A DNA stretch of 64,000 nucleotides from Psychrobacter sp. P11F6 (GCF_001435295.1 NZ_CM003594.1:310001-374000); one strand, 5' to 3'. Shown: positions 26,622-35,768, numbered from the stretch's first letter. Notes: a model not told the origin generated them from the sequence alone. Translations and numbers: made by a program.

Positions 26622-27647
26622 CTACTGAATATCATCTGGCAAAATAACGCTATCAATGGTCATTGCCTCGCGGATTTTGTCCATGGCATTTTTTTCGATT
26701 TGGCGCACGCGTTCGGCTGAGATAGAGTAGACGGCTGCCAATTCGTGTAAAGTTGATTTTTGCTCAGAGAGCCAGCGCTGTTCCACGATATCGCGTGAGC
26801 GCTCATCAAGGGTATCCATTGCCGCAATCAATGCAGATGAGTTGCTTTCTTCCCAATCTGCTTCTTCTAACTGCTCGGCAGGATCGATACCATCTTCCAA
26901 AAATAGCTGCGGCGCATAACGTCCATCGTCGTCATCGCTAGATTGCGCCTCAAACGAGGCGTCATAAGAGGTAAGCCGCGATTCCATTTCTAACACCTGC
27001 TTGCGTGTGACATTTAAGTCTTTGGCAATGGCATCAGCCTCTTCTAGCGTGAGCTGGTTGTTGGTTTTTTTGAGACTACGTAAGTTAAAGAATAATTTAC
27101 GGTGCGCTTTGGTGGTCGCGACTTTGACAATGCGCCAGTTACGAATCACAAATTCATGGATTTCTGCTTTAATCCAATGCACAGCAAATGACACCAAACG
27201 CACGCCCTTATTCGGGTCAAAGCGTTTTACAGCTTTCATTAGTCCCAGATTGCCCTCTTGGATTAAGTCTGCTTGCGGCAAACCATAACCCGAGTAGCTG
27301 CGGGCAATATGAATCACAAAACGCAGGTGCGACATCACGAGCAGACGCGCCGCTTCTACATCGCCTTCATCATAATAACGATGCGCCAGCTCTTGCTCTT
27401 GGATTGGTGTCAAAATTGGGATTTGGTGCACCGTGTTGATATAAGCGCCCAAATTGACCCCAGGCGCTGACAAATGAGTCGGCATCGCTGGCACTAAGTC
27501 ACGGGTGCTAGTATCGCCTAAGGCGCTAGCATCATAAGGTGGACGTTGGGCGGCAGCTTTTAATGCGGCATCACGTGCTTCGTTTTTTATAGGAGCGGCC
27601 TCATCTTTTTTATTCGTTTTTGCAGTATCAGTAGAATTATTAGCCAT
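26622..27647 (-). CDS. rpoH: RNA polymerase sigma-32 (heat shock sigma factor)
   Basis: Sigma-70 family alternative factor for heat-shock genes. Regions 2.1-2.4 are seen in LVMSHLRFVIHIARSYSGYGLPQADLIQEG through RLVSFAVHWIKAEIHEFVIRNW. The RpoH-box-like ATTKAHRKLFFNLR follows, and region 4 ends in the HTH TLHELAAVYSISAERVRQIE. The start was set at the ATG preceded by AAGGTCAAG, giving 341 residues; an ATG ten codons upstream has no better site. A lysine- and alanine-rich N-terminal extension of about 60 residues, absent from E. coli RpoH, is present. Confidence 0.96.
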   Translation of the reverse strand: MANNSTDTAKTNKKDEAAPIKNEARDAALKAAAQRPPYDASALGDTSTRDLVPAMPTHLSAPGVNLGAYINTVHQIPILTPIQEQELAHRYYDEGDVEAARLLVMSHLRFVIHIARSYSGYGLPQADLIQEGNLGLMKAVKRFDPNKGVRLVSFAVHWIKAEIHEFVIRNWRIVKVATTKAHRKLFFNLRSLKKTNNQLTLEEADAIAKDLNVTRKQVLEMESRLTSYDASFEAQSSDDDDGRYAPQLFLEDGIDPAEQLEEADWEESNSSALIAAMDTLDERSRDIVEQRWLSEQKSTLHELAAVYSISAERVRQIEKNAMDKIREAMTIDSVILPDDIQ

Positions 27648-27726
27648 ATTCTTGACCTTGATTAAATAGTGACGCAAATAGTCAGATAAAAATCTTTATA
27701 GTTGTAATTGTAAAGGATAGCGACAC

Positions 27727-28182
27727 TTAGTTGCTATCAGTTTTAGTAATGATGAAGTGATATATTGTATCGAAACGCTGTGCTGATAAGCTATCCGCTG
27801 ATGGCTGATCCGTCATGCTATTAACGATTAATCGCAGTTGACTTGCGGCATTTGCTTGCTGGTTTTGTTGACAAAAAGCGGTGATATCAGCCTGTGAGTT
27901 GGCATCAGTTGCGACCACATATAATGAACTGCCAGCTGTGACGTCACGTAGTGCTACTTTGGTTTTTAATAGCGGCATTGGACAAGCAAGTCCGCGACCA
28001 TCGACGAAACGTTGAACATGAATAGGCTGCGTTTCATTCGCCTCATTATCTGTAGTGACAGTATGCGCTGGTAACAAGTCTAACAGGTTGTTGATGTCTT
28101 GCTGCTCAGTATCAGACAAATCTGCTGATAAGTTTATAGAATAAGGCGAATATACGGTGGTTGACTGACGATCAGCAGACAT
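27727..28182 (-). CDS. TusA/SirA-like sulfurtransferase family protein
   Basis: The C-terminal 75 residues form a TusA (SirA/YeeD) domain with the sulfur-accepting Cys in DGRGLACPMPLLKTK, followed by SLYVVATDANSQADITAFCQ. TusA proteins pass persulfide sulfur in tRNA thiolation and molybdenum cofactor synthesis. Here about 75 hydrophilic residues precede the domain, unlike the 81-residue E. coli TusA. The start was placed at the ATG giving 151 residues; the open frame extends a further 39 codons upstream through a Cys-rich, unconvincing stretch. Confidence 0.82.
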   Translation of the reverse strand: MSADRQSTTVYSPYSINLSADLSDTEQQDINNLLDLLPAHTVTTDNEANETQPIHVQRFVDGRGLACPMPLLKTKVALRDVTAGSSLYVVATDANSQADITAFCQQNQQANAASQLRLIVNSMTDQPSADSLSAQRFDTIYHFIITKTDSN

Positions 28183-28379
28183 AAAATAAACCTTATAAAT
28201 ATTTTGATTTGTACTAAATTGTATTGAACATTCGCAAACACAATGACAGTGCCTGTAATTCATAAAAGACACTCGGCAGTGACCAGACCCTATAATCATG
28301 AAATGCCATTATACCAAATAGCCGATATGTAGTTGAAGTTGAATATAATCAACGTCACATTCAGTTCATTAGAATCACC

Positions 28380-28487
28380 TATAGTTTGTTCAAGATAATT
28401 TAGATACAAGGAAGGCTAGCAAAAGTACTAAAAATAGTAGACTGCGCGCGCCTGATATCATATCCATGATATAGGGGATTGACTAAA
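28380..28487. repeat. Family A MITE-like repeat, copy 2
   Basis: Homologous to the copy at 10701-10808: it shares TATAGTTTGTTCAAGATAAT at the left end, GATACAAGGAAGG, AAGTACTA, AATAGTAGACT and ATAGGGGATTGACTAAA at the right. It is the most diverged copy; its centre carries CGCGCGCCTGATATCA. It lies between the TusA-like gene and bepA, in the shared upstream region. Confidence 0.75.
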
Positions 28488-28673
28488 GCCATGTTGCACA
28501 ATAGTGACGGGCAGCTGAGTTATTGGTAGTCGAATGCAGACTAGAATTGACCTTATATCAGCAAGCTCGTATAGTCGAAAAACGTTTAGTTAAAAAATCA
28601 GTCGAAAAAACCTTATTTCAAAAATATCTTATTTCAAAAACAGTATCATTACTCACTTGCATAGGATACGCAC

Positions 28674-30344
28674 TTGAACCATTTTAATAGACAATCGATA
28701 CTTGGTAATGCGCCCATGACCCAGGAAAAAAAATGTAAAAGTGCCGAGCGTTCGATGGCATTATCGAGCGCTATTAAATTGGCATTGTCGGCGGTACTAA
28801 TGACGATGACCACTGCTGCCATGAGTGAGGATAGTCTTAATAATGCTAATACGAGCAGCAAAGCGATGGCATCCAATTATAATTCATGGCAAACCACCGG
28901 CTCAGAAGAGCTAAATCTGCCCAATTTGCGCGGACAAGGCTTGAGCTTCGCTGAGCAATATCAAAATAAATTGCTCGGCGAATGGTCGTTACGGAACGTC
29001 AATGGTCGTATCAAAATGGAGCATGATCCTTGGATTCAAGAAACGGTTAAAGACATGACTTGGCGTCTCAATGCGCAAGCAAGGCAGCAAGCGCCGATGG
29101 GTTTGGTTATCATTGATAACCCAAGTATCAATGCCTTTGCAGCACCAGGCGGGGTCATTGGACTTAATACAGGGACGATTCTGGCCGCTAGCAGTATGGA
29201 TGAGCTTGCCAGTGTGGTGGCGCATGAAGTTGCTCACATCAGCCAGCGCCATTATGAAAGTGGTGCTGATGAGCGCAAAAAGGCATTGCTAATGCAGATA
29301 GGCGGTATGCTAGCAGCGATTGCAGCATCGGCGGTTGATGGTGATGCAGCGGCGGCAGTGATGATGGGTAGCCAAACGGCAACGATGAACAGCACGATGG
29401 CATTTAGTCGAAATAATGAGCGCGAGGCCGATCGGGTGGGCATGCAAATCATGACCCAAGCAGGCTATGACCCAAGGGCGATGCCGCGATTCTTTGCCAC
29501 GATGAACCAACGCAGCCAGCTCAACCAAGTTGAAAATCGATTTTTACCAAGCTTCGTACGCTCGCATCCACTGAGTAACGAGCGCTTAAGTGAAGCGCAA
29601 AGTCGTGCCCAGCATTATCCCTCATTGTCACTAAATCAGCAGCAGCGCCATCAGGCTTTATTTGATCTGCTCTACTGGCGTGTCCAAAGTACAGGTAAAC
29701 ATGCCTCAGAGACAGTGCTAATGACGGCTGCTAAAAATAGCGTAGGTGCCAAATTGGCTTTGATGAACTGGTATGGCGAACAGCAACGCTTTACAGAGGC
29801 AAGCGATTTACTGGCTGAAATCAATCGACTGCCGCCTACGCAGCGCCAAAATTTAGAGCCTTTACTATCGATTACTCATAGCCAAATTCTAACGGAACAG
29901 AATAAATGGTCACAAGCGGCGGACGTATTAGCCAGCCAGCAGCGTGTTTATCCTGAGCGTCGTGATCTGCGTCTTTATTTGGCAGAAGCGCTCACCAATA
30001 GCAATCAGCCAATCAGAGCCCAAGCATTACTCAAACCACTGACCGAGCAGCAGCCAAGCGACCGTTATGCTTGGCAAAGTCTGCAACTGGCCAATGAAAA
30101 ACTGGCAAAAACGACCGACTCTGCGTCCCTGAAAAATATTGCCACCATTAACGCGCTACGCTATCGCAGTCATGACCAACTATGGAGTAGTCGTTATGAG
30201 AGTGCGTTGACGTCACTGACCCAAGCCAAACAACTGGCGGAAAAACTACAAACCACGGCTCAAGCCAGTAGCGCCCGTCCATTGCTTGCCAATATCAATG
30301 CAGAAGTCAAAGCAGTAAAAACCGCCAAAGACTTTGAGCCTTAG
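28674..30344 (+). CDS. bepA: M48 family periplasmic metalloprotease/chaperone with TPRs (BepA-like)
   Basis: Zinc protease that surveys outer-membrane protein assembly (LptD and BAM clients) in the periplasm. A long signal region (hydrophobic about 29-50, MALSSAIKLALSAVLMTMTTAAM) precedes the M48 domain with HEVAH at 184-188 and the third ligand in NNEREADRVG. The C-terminal half is TPR-like (EQNKWSQAADVLASQQRVYPERRDLRLYLAEALTNSN). The first start is TTG but has AGGA at ideal spacing; an ATG 14 codons in (28716) gives a more usual signal peptide. At about 540 residues it is near the E. coli BepA length (487). Confidence 0.88.
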   Translation: MNHFNRQSILGNAPMTQEKKCKSAERSMALSSAIKLALSAVLMTMTTAAMSEDSLNNANTSSKAMASNYNSWQTTGSEELNLPNLRGQGLSFAEQYQNKLLGEWSLRNVNGRIKMEHDPWIQETVKDMTWRLNAQARQQAPMGLVIIDNPSINAFAAPGGVIGLNTGTILAASSMDELASVVAHEVAHISQRHYESGADERKKALLMQIGGMLAAIAASAVDGDAAAAVMMGSQTATMNSTMAFSRNNEREADRVGMQIMTQAGYDPRAMPRFFATMNQRSQLNQVENRFLPSFVRSHPLSNERLSEAQSRAQHYPSLSLNQQQRHQALFDLLYWRVQSTGKHASETVLMTAAKNSVGAKLALMNWYGEQQRFTEASDLLAEINRLPPTQRQNLEPLLSITHSQILTEQNKWSQAADVLASQQRVYPERRDLRLYLAEALTNSNQPIRAQALLKPLTEQQPSDRYAWQSLQLANEKLAKTTDSASLKNIATINALRYRSHDQLWSSRYESALTSLTQAKQLAEKLQTTAQASSARPLLANINAEVKAVKTAKDFEP

Positions 30345-30357
30345 GCGGTTATTTTTA
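30317..30357 (+). terminator. Terminator overlapping the bepA stop
   Basis: AAAACCGCC pairs with GGCGGTTATTTTT. The left arm encodes the penultimate part of BepA and the stop codon lies in the loop/right arm, so the terminator starts inside the gene. Confidence 0.65.
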
Positions 30358-30391
30358 CGATGTCGTCATTAGCTTTTGATGACACTAATTA

Positions 30392-30841
30392 CTAGCCTTG
30401 CAGCGCATCTTTCACCAGCTTAGAGATGAGCACAGGGTCTGCGCGTCCTGCGGTTTTGTTCTTTAATACACCCATCACACTGCCCATGTCACGCATAGAT
30501 GTCGCGCCTTGTGTAGCGATTTCCGCATTGACCAAGGCCGCAAGTTCAGCATCATCCATTTGTTTTGGCATAAACTCATTGATGATATCAATCTCAAACT
30601 GCTCTTTGGTTGCCAAATCATCACGGTTGTTTTCGGTAAAAATAGTCAATGACTCATGGCGTTGTTTTAGCTGCTTTTGCAGTATATCTAAGACTTGCGC
30701 ATCATCAAGCTCTATTTGACGGTCAATCTCAATTTGCTTGATAACCGCTTGCACGTTACGCAGTACTTTGACACGCTCAAGCTCACGCGCTTTCATAGAC
30801 ACTTTGACATTGTCTGATAAAGTCTGTTTCAGTTGGCTCAT
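30392..30841 (-). CDS. GatB/YqeY domain-containing protein
   Basis: A 149-residue protein of the YqeY family, related to the C-terminal tRNA-interacting domain of GatB amidotransferases. Seen are LRNVQAVIKQIEIDRQIELDD, KQLKQRHESLTIF and GAQT-like TSMRDMGSVMGVLKNKTAGRADPVLISKLVK. GGATAA precedes the ATG. It lies 144 bases after rpsU on the same strand, the widely conserved rpsU-yqeY pairing. Exact function is not established. Confidence 0.92.
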   Translation of the reverse strand: MSQLKQTLSDNVKVSMKARELERVKVLRNVQAVIKQIEIDRQIELDDAQVLDILQKQLKQRHESLTIFTENNRDDLATKEQFEIDIINEFMPKQMDDAELAALVNAEIATQGATSMRDMGSVMGVLKNKTAGRADPVLISKLVKDALQG

Positions 30842-30911
30842 TGTTATTATCCTTATTTGTTAAGAGGTATTTATTCAAATTTTTAAGCAATAATAATAAA
30901 AATTGTAGCAT

Positions 30912-30952
30912 AAAAAACGCCACTGATATCAATGGATAACAGTGGCGTTAAT
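30912..30952 (-). terminator. Terminator or attenuator after rpsU
   Basis: AAACGCCACTG pairs with CAGTGGCGTTAA around a 13-base loop, between rpsU and the YqeY gene; the plus-strand A run becomes the T tract on the minus strand. It may separate high rpsU expression from the next gene. Confidence 0.75.
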
Positions 30953-30985
30953 GTAGCACTTGTACTTAATTAATCGAATTATCGA

Positions 30986-31201
30986 TTAGTACATACGAGT
31001 GGTACGAATAGTTTCGCGTTGTAATTTTTTCTTATAACGCTTTACGGCAGCAGCTTTTTTACGCTTACGTACTTGCGTTGGTTTTTCATAAAACTCACGC
31101 TTACGTACGTCTGATAATACGCCAGCTTTTTCGCAAGCACGCTTGAAACGACGGATAGCGATGTCAACTGGTTCGTTTTCTTTAACCTTAACTGCAGGCA
31201 T
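30986..31201 (-). CDS. rpsU: 30S ribosomal protein S21
   Basis: A 71-residue basic protein of the small subunit, needed for efficient initiation. [21 protein letters not shown] and the [19 protein letters not shown] tail are diagnostic. GGAGTC close to the ATG is a strong ribosome-binding site. In many gammaproteobacteria rpsU is divergent from tsaD; here two lipoprotein genes and a repeat element lie between them. Confidence 0.98.
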
Positions 31202-31610
31202 GAAGACTCCTCGATTAGGGTGAGATATAAGGGCATTAGTCTGGCTGTGTATTAGTATTTAGCCGTAATATCTCAAGATTACAGGCATCAGCTCAAACTA
31301 GGATAATCTTGCGCATGAGCACAAGGGCAAGCATTTTAATAAAAAATGTCAGTTAAGTCAATGATTTTAGCACATTAATCCATATTTATCATTAAGTTGC
31401 AAGGGGCAATGTGCAGAGACAATTCTAAAAGTAGTTAGAACGCAGGTTTTTGCTCCAGCTTTAATGAAACTATAAATGCAAAGTATAAAATTACTATGAA
31501 TAAAAAACCCTACTGTCTATAACGGTTTGGTTGGAGTTTATGCTATGATAATTTGCATATAATAGTCAGCATATTAACCATTTTATGTGTATTTTATTGA
31601 GGATGTTGGA
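31202..31610. other. Divergent intergenic region upstream of rpsU and a lipoprotein gene
   Basis: About 410 bases. A TATAAT at 31558-31563, 48 bases before the lipoprotein start, is a likely -10 element with no good -35. The rest shows no gene. Confidence 0.4.
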
Positions 31611-32009
31611 ATGAAAAAAACAGGACTAAATACAGCGCTAAGCACCGCATTTATCATTGCTCTTGGCTTTGGCATTAGCGCTTGTGGTGGTGAAAAAGAA
31701 GGCGAATCACACGAAGTATTGGCAAAAGATCGTGTTGATGAAGCTGCTGAGCTGGCTCGCAAAAACGCACCTGAAGCTGAAAAAATGGAGTTCCCAGAAA
31801 CGGCTCCAGCGCCAGTAACTGAAGCTGATGGCACAGTAGATGGTGCTGCAACTGCTGAAGCAGGGACGACTGCTACTGCAGATGCAACGGATAGCGATGT
31901 CGCTGTTGCTGTTGCTGATAGTGCAGTTATGCCAGCTAATAGTGCAGATATGCCAGCTGCTGATACGGCGGCAACGCCTACTGCTGACGCTGAACCAGCT
32001 ACGAACTAA
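31611..32009 (+). CDS. Small Ala/Asp/Thr-rich lipoprotein
   Basis: A 132-residue predicted lipoprotein: signal MKKTGLNTALSTAFIIALGF and lipobox ISACGG. A short charged segment (HEVLAKDRVDEAAELARKNAPEAEKMEFPE) precedes about 70 low-complexity residues rich in Ala, Asp, Thr and Pro, likely unstructured and able to span or coat. GAGGATGTTGGA precedes the ATG. No family recognised. It is followed by another acidic lipoprotein carrying a c-type heme, 84 bases on. Confidence 0.8.
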   Translation: MKKTGLNTALSTAFIIALGFGISACGGEKEGESHEVLAKDRVDEAAELARKNAPEAEKMEFPETAPAPVTEADGTVDGAATAEAGTTATADATDSDVAVAVADSAVMPANSADMPAADTAATPTADAEPATN

Positions 32010-32093
32010 TCACGGTTTGTGTGTTGATAGGTTTTGAATTTATGCGCTGTCATAAACAGTCGCTAACATGAAATATCGAATAGAGGTGTGATC

Positions 32094-32603
32094 ATGATAA
32101 GTAAACAGCAGCGTATGAATAAACTGGTCTTATCTGCCATCAGTTTGAGTGCGCTATTAGCAATCACTGCTTGTAGTGGTGACAATGCAGCGGTTGAAGA
32201 GCCTGCTGTTGTCAATGAACCTGTCGATACAACGGTAGTGGTAGAAGACGCGCCTATAGTCGAACCTGAAGTCGTTATACCTGAACCTGTGGCAGATACC
32301 GAGACGACGGTCATTGAAGATGAGCCAGTGCAGGAAATCTCTGCGGAGCCAGAAGTGTTGGCTGCCGATGCAGGCGCCAAGCTTTATGAGACCAACTGTA
32401 AGGTTTGTCATGAAGGAGGGCTGCTGAACGCGCCGAAATATGGTGATAAAGCCGCGTGGGAGCCGCGTCTGGCTAAAGGCACAGAGACGCTGCACATGCA
32501 TTCGGCAAAAGGTTTTAATAAGATGCCAGCCCAAGCCACCGATAAGGTCAGTGAAGCCCAAGTTTACGCAGCTGTAGATTACATGATTGAAGCAGTTAGC
32601 TGA
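32094..32603 (+). CDS. Lipoprotein cytochrome c5-like protein
   Basis: A 169-residue protein with lipobox LAITACSG, about 70 residues rich in Val, Glu and Pro, then a monoheme cytochrome c5 domain. The heme-binding CKVCH follows LYETNC, and the methionine axial ligand is probably in FNKMPAQ. It was most likely an outer- or inner-membrane-anchored electron carrier with an acidic tether. The ATG with GAGGTG five bases upstream is preferred to a GTG two codons earlier. It follows the previous lipoprotein on the same strand and ends in a terminator. Confidence 0.88.
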   Translation: MISKQQRMNKLVLSAISLSALLAITACSGDNAAVEEPAVVNEPVDTTVVVEDAPIVEPEVVIPEPVADTETTVIEDEPVQEISAEPEVLAADAGAKLYETNCKVCHEGGLLNAPKYGDKAAWEPRLAKGTETLHMHSAKGFNKMPAQATDKVSEAQVYAAVDYMIEAVS

Positions 32604-32647
32604 TCTGATATATTAAGAGATATTGACCATTGAAATTTGTTAAACTG

Positions 32648-32680
32648 ACCGTCATTGTGACTGACAATGGCGGTTTTTTT
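32648..32680 (+). terminator. Terminator after the cytochrome c5 gene
   Basis: ACCGTCATTG pairs with CAATGGCGGT around a seven-base loop and is followed by seven T. Confidence 0.88.
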
Positions 32681-32701
32681 ATGCACGTTTTTTGGCAGAT
32701 A

Positions 32702-32896
32702 CTAGGGCGTCTCCTCAATTCAATCGATTAACCTCTGAATGGGTTAAAAATGGCTAAATTTTGTCAAACATCGCCAAACATCGCCAAACATTGTCAAATA
32801 GCTTATTAATATCTCGATAGTATTTACGCTGCTTTCCTTGTTTAACGGCAATTTATCTCATTTTTATCACCATTTTTAAAAAGACGACACGACCTA
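32702..32896. repeat. Family B MITE-like repeat, full copy (inverted orientation)
   Basis: About 195 bp, homologous in reverse complement to 63630-63805. The left end CTAGGGCGTCTCCTCAATTC matches the family terminal repeat; the right end is degraded (CGACACGACCTAA). Internally the unit ACATCGCCAA is tandemly repeated, adding about 20 bp compared with the other copy. It ends 58 bases before the tsaD start and so makes up most of its upstream region. Confidence 0.8.
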
Positions 32897-32954
32897 AAAG
32901 ATAGCAACGTTGTAAAAAATAATACGCAGACCAAAGTATGATAAAGGCAAAAAT

Positions 32955-34013
32955 ATGAAAGTATTGGGTTTAGAGACTTCTTGTGATGAGACAGGTCTGG
33001 CGATTTTTGACAGTGAGCAGATGAATAGTGACAATCAAGGGCTGGTTGGACAAGTTCTGTATTCACAAATAGAGCTGCACGCACTATATGGCGGCGTTGT
33101 GCCTGAGCTTGCCAGCCGCGATCATATTCGTAAGTTGGTGCCTTTGCTTAATGAGTTGTTAGAGCAGTGCAATGTGAAAAAAAGCGAGATTGATGCCATT
33201 GCTTATACCAAGGGGCCTGGACTCATTGGCGCTTTGATGACGGGCGCATTATTTGGGCGCAGTTTGGCGTATGGTTTGGATATACCAGCGATTGGTATCC
33301 ATCATATGGAAGGGCATCTGCTCGCACCGCTGATGGGCGCAAATCCACCCGCCTTTCCGTTTGTTTCGTTATTGGTCTCAGGTGGGCATACATTACTTAT
33401 CGCCGCACGTGGTGTCGGGCAATATGAGATATTGGGTGAGTCGATTGATGATGCAGCAGGTGAATGCTTTGATAAAGCCGCCAAAATGCTAGGCTTGCCT
33501 TATCCGGGCGGTCCCAATATTGCCAAATTGGCTGAAACAGGCAACCCAACTGCTTACAATTTGCCAAGACCGATGCTACATCGCGGATTAGATTTTTCTT
33601 TTAGCGGTATGAAAACAGCCGTGCATAACCTGATTAAAGACACTGATGGTTCAGGTGGCTCAGGGAATAATGCGGATAGCGATTCGCAAGTTCGCGCCGA
33701 TATCGCCGCCAGCTTTCAGCATGCAGTCGTCGATACGCTGGTGAGAAAGTGCGTGAAAGCACTGAAGCAAGTAGAGATGAGTCGATTGGTGATCGCGGGC
33801 GGTGTCAGTGCCAACACTCATTTACGTGAAACTTTGGAGAGCGAGCTTGCTAAGATAAATGCCACTGTGCATTATGCGCCGCCTGCATTATGCACTGATA
33901 ATGGGGCGATGATTGCTTATGCTGGTTATGAGCGCCTGCAGGCAGGGCAGTCTGATGATTTAGCGGTGAGCTGTGTGCCGCGTTGGCCGATGACTGAGCT
34001 ACCAGCAGTGTAA
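32955..34013 (+). CDS. tsaD: tRNA N6-adenosine threonylcarbamoyltransferase
   Basis: Catalytic subunit that transfers threonylcarbamoyl to A37 of ANN-decoding tRNAs, with TsaB and TsaE. The 352 residues begin [18 protein letters not shown]. The metal-binding His pair is H117 and H121 in HHMEGH, and [35 protein letters not shown] and [10 protein letters not shown] are all present. AAAGGC precedes the ATG. Probably expressed from a promoter within or beside the repeat element just upstream. Confidence 0.98.
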   Translation: MKVLGLETSCDETGLAIFDSEQMNSDNQGLVGQVLYSQIELHALYGGVVPELASRDHIRKLVPLLNELLEQCNVKKSEIDAIAYTKGPGLIGALMTGALFGRSLAYGLDIPAIGIHHMEGHLLAPLMGANPPAFPFVSLLVSGGHTLLIAARGVGQYEILGESIDDAAGECFDKAAKMLGLPYPGGPNIAKLAETGNPTAYNLPRPMLHRGLDFSFSGMKTAVHNLIKDTDGSGGSGNNADSDSQVRADIAASFQHAVVDTLVRKCVKALKQVEMSRLVIAGGVSANTHLRETLESELAKINATVHYAPPALCTDNGAMIAYAGYERLQAGQSDDLAVSCVPRWPMTELPAV

Positions 34014-34068
34014 AGACGGTTTTGCTCAATACTATCTCCGTTAACCTTTATTAACCTAAGGACGAACT

Positions 34069-34440
34069 ATGCAGTGGCTTGCTATTGGACTAGGGGCTGC
34101 CATTGGGGCTTGCCTGAGGGCGTGGTTGGCTCGCTTTAATCCGCTGCATCACTGGATACCCCTTGGGACGCTTGGTGCCAATGTATTGGGTGGACTATTA
34201 ATAGGGTTGGCACTGGTGTGGTTTGAGCGCGTGGGTAGCGGTCTATCGCCCAATGTCCGACTATTTGTGATTACCGGTTTTTTGGGCGGATTGACCACTT
34301 TTAGTACTTTTAGTGCAGAAGTTTTTACCTTTATCAATGCTGGTAAACTACTAGCAGGTTTGGGATTGGTTGGGCTACATGTGGGACTGACGTTACTAGC
34401 AACCGCTATCGGATTTTACTTTTTTAAGCTGGTTTTATAA
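34069..34440 (+). CDS. crcB: Fluoride ion exporter CrcB/FluC
   Basis: A 123-residue, four-helix inner-membrane protein that forms a dual-topology dimeric fluoride channel. [28 protein letters not shown] and the [14 protein letters not shown] motif, with its fluoride-coordinating Phe and Ser/Thr residues, are diagnostic. AAGGAC precedes the ATG. It lies 55 bases after tsaD and may be co-transcribed. No fluoride riboswitch was recognised in the gap. Confidence 0.95.
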   Translation: MQWLAIGLGAAIGACLRAWLARFNPLHHWIPLGTLGANVLGGLLIGLALVWFERVGSGLSPNVRLFVITGFLGGLTTFSTFSAEVFTFINAGKLLAGLGLVGLHVGLTLLATAIGFYFFKLVL

Positions 34441-34990
34441 GCTTCGATAGATGTCATTCGCATAATGGTCTAATATAAGTGGTTCCCTTATATCAGTCTG
34501 TTTTAAGTGGTCTATTAATAGGTTTTCGAGACTTTTTAGCTGGTTCCCTTGGGGTATACTTTTAGTTACCTTCGATCTTGTCCATATTATTAGTCCCAAT
34601 CACTTCGATATTTGGTTTGGTCGCTATGCGGCAAAAATGGTACAAGTGAATTCCGTGTCGGTTGTCGCCGTATTATTAGTATTATGTATGTTATATAAGT
34701 ACCATATTATGAAGCCGCATCTCTCTTTTATCATTACAAAACCAAACCCTCATTCACCTATTACCTATATTTAACGAGACATTATCAAACAGGTAATAAG
34801 TACGCGCTATTCAGCCACAGTCGTTACTCTTCTTTAACTTTCATAAATCTACGCAACACCATAATCCGTTATCATTTCCTTTGTCGACAGAACGAAGTTT
34901 GATCATACTATTTGAGCGTCTTTCTCTCAAAAAAAGATGGATAACAAAAACTAAGATTTATAGCCAGTGTCAATTAAAAAGGAAATAACG
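34441..34990. other. Long intergenic region between crcB and the Spy-like gene
   Basis: About 550 bases with the open but start-less frame noted at 34466-34774 and otherwise no gene. It begins an AT-rich, poorly conserved-looking stretch that runs to about 36.1 kb. Confidence 0.3.
34466..34774 (+). pseudogene. Possible remnant of a small membrane protein
   Basis: About 100 codons stay open without an early ATG. The reading includes FSWFPWGILLVTFDLVH, SPNHFDIWFGRYAAKM and the hydrophobic VSVVAVLLVLCMLYKY, that is, two plausible membrane segments. No start codon with a ribosome-binding site is visible until well inside the frame. It may be a decayed gene or chance; no family recognised. Confidence 0.2.
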
Positions 34991-35311
34991 ATGAAAATTA
35001 TTATGTTTAAAAAAATTGCCGTAGGCTCAGTATTAGCAATCTCTACCTGCCTAGCTATGGTTGGTCAGGCAAACGCGGCACCGTATAACCCTACTCACTA
35101 TGGAATGGATGTAAATAATGGTCCATTGTCTAAACTGAACCTAACCAAAAAACAAAAAAGCCAAATTCAAGCGATTCAAAAATCAAATCATAACAATGGT
35201 AAAAACGGTTATAAAAATAACCATGCGGCAATCTCAAAAGTACTGACCGTATCACAGCGTAATCAGTTAGAAAAAATGAGAGCTGGAAATAGAGCAAAAC
35301 GTGGTAAATAA
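34991..35311 (+). CDS. Small exported Spy/CpxP-like protein, probably truncated by a stop
   Basis: A 106-residue protein with a signal peptide cleaved after QANAA and an LTxxQ-like segment (LNLTKKQKSQIQAIQKS), then a second (LTVSQRNQLEKM), the pattern of periplasmic Spy/CpxP-type proteins. The mature chain is Asn- and Lys-rich and basic. AAGGA precedes the ATG. Directly after the TAA stop the same frame continues for 18 codons (NGHNQGKYNQNQNHNRHR) to a second TAA at 35366-35368. The tail has the same composition, so the first stop is probably a recent CAA-to-TAA change. Function inferred only from the weak Spy resemblance. Confidence 0.65.
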   Translation: MKIIMFKKIAVGSVLAISTCLAMVGQANAAPYNPTHYGMDVNNGPLSKLNLTKKQKSQIQAIQKSNHNNGKNGYKNNHAAISKVLTVSQRNQLEKMRAGNRAKRGK

Positions 35312-35447
35312 AATGGTCACAACCAAGGTAAATATAATCAAAATCAGAACCACAACCGTCACCGTTAATTAAAAAAGACAGGTTTGGCTTAAAATATTGT
35401 TTTATCAGCATTATGATGAGCAATGGTATATATAAAGGATCGCGCTC

Positions 35448-35768
35448 ATGAAGAATAATTTGGTTCGTATAAAACCCCAAATATTATTTAGCTTAACATT
35501 ATTCATTTTAGCCATGGTGCCCGTCACCTCTACTTTTGCCATCCTGCCCATGGCATCGGAAATCTTCCAATCTGAGTCATCTTTCACTGCGTTTAATGAT
35601 GAAAAAATCCTAACGGCTGATGATGTTTTTTCTACCGAAAATAGTATAACAATTGAAAATCATAGGATTATTGCTTCCAGTGAGAGAGCAACATCCTCAA
35701 ATTCCATTAATGAATATAAGCATAAATCTGACCTTAAAAAGCAGTCAAATTTTATGAAGTATGATTGA
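35448..35768 (+). CDS. Hypothetical exported protein
   Basis: A 106-residue protein with a clear signal peptide (LFSLTLFILAMVPVTSTFA) followed by a Ser- and Glu-rich chain with no Cys and no recognisable domain. AAAGGATC precedes the ATG at good spacing. It follows the Spy-like gene by about 136 bases on the same strand, so both may be envelope stress or surface proteins of one unit. No family recognised. Confidence 0.6.
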   Translation: MKNNLVRIKPQILFSLTLFILAMVPVTSTFAILPMASEIFQSESSFTAFNDEKILTADDVFSTENSITIENHRIIASSERATSSNSINEYKHKSDLKKQSNFMKYD

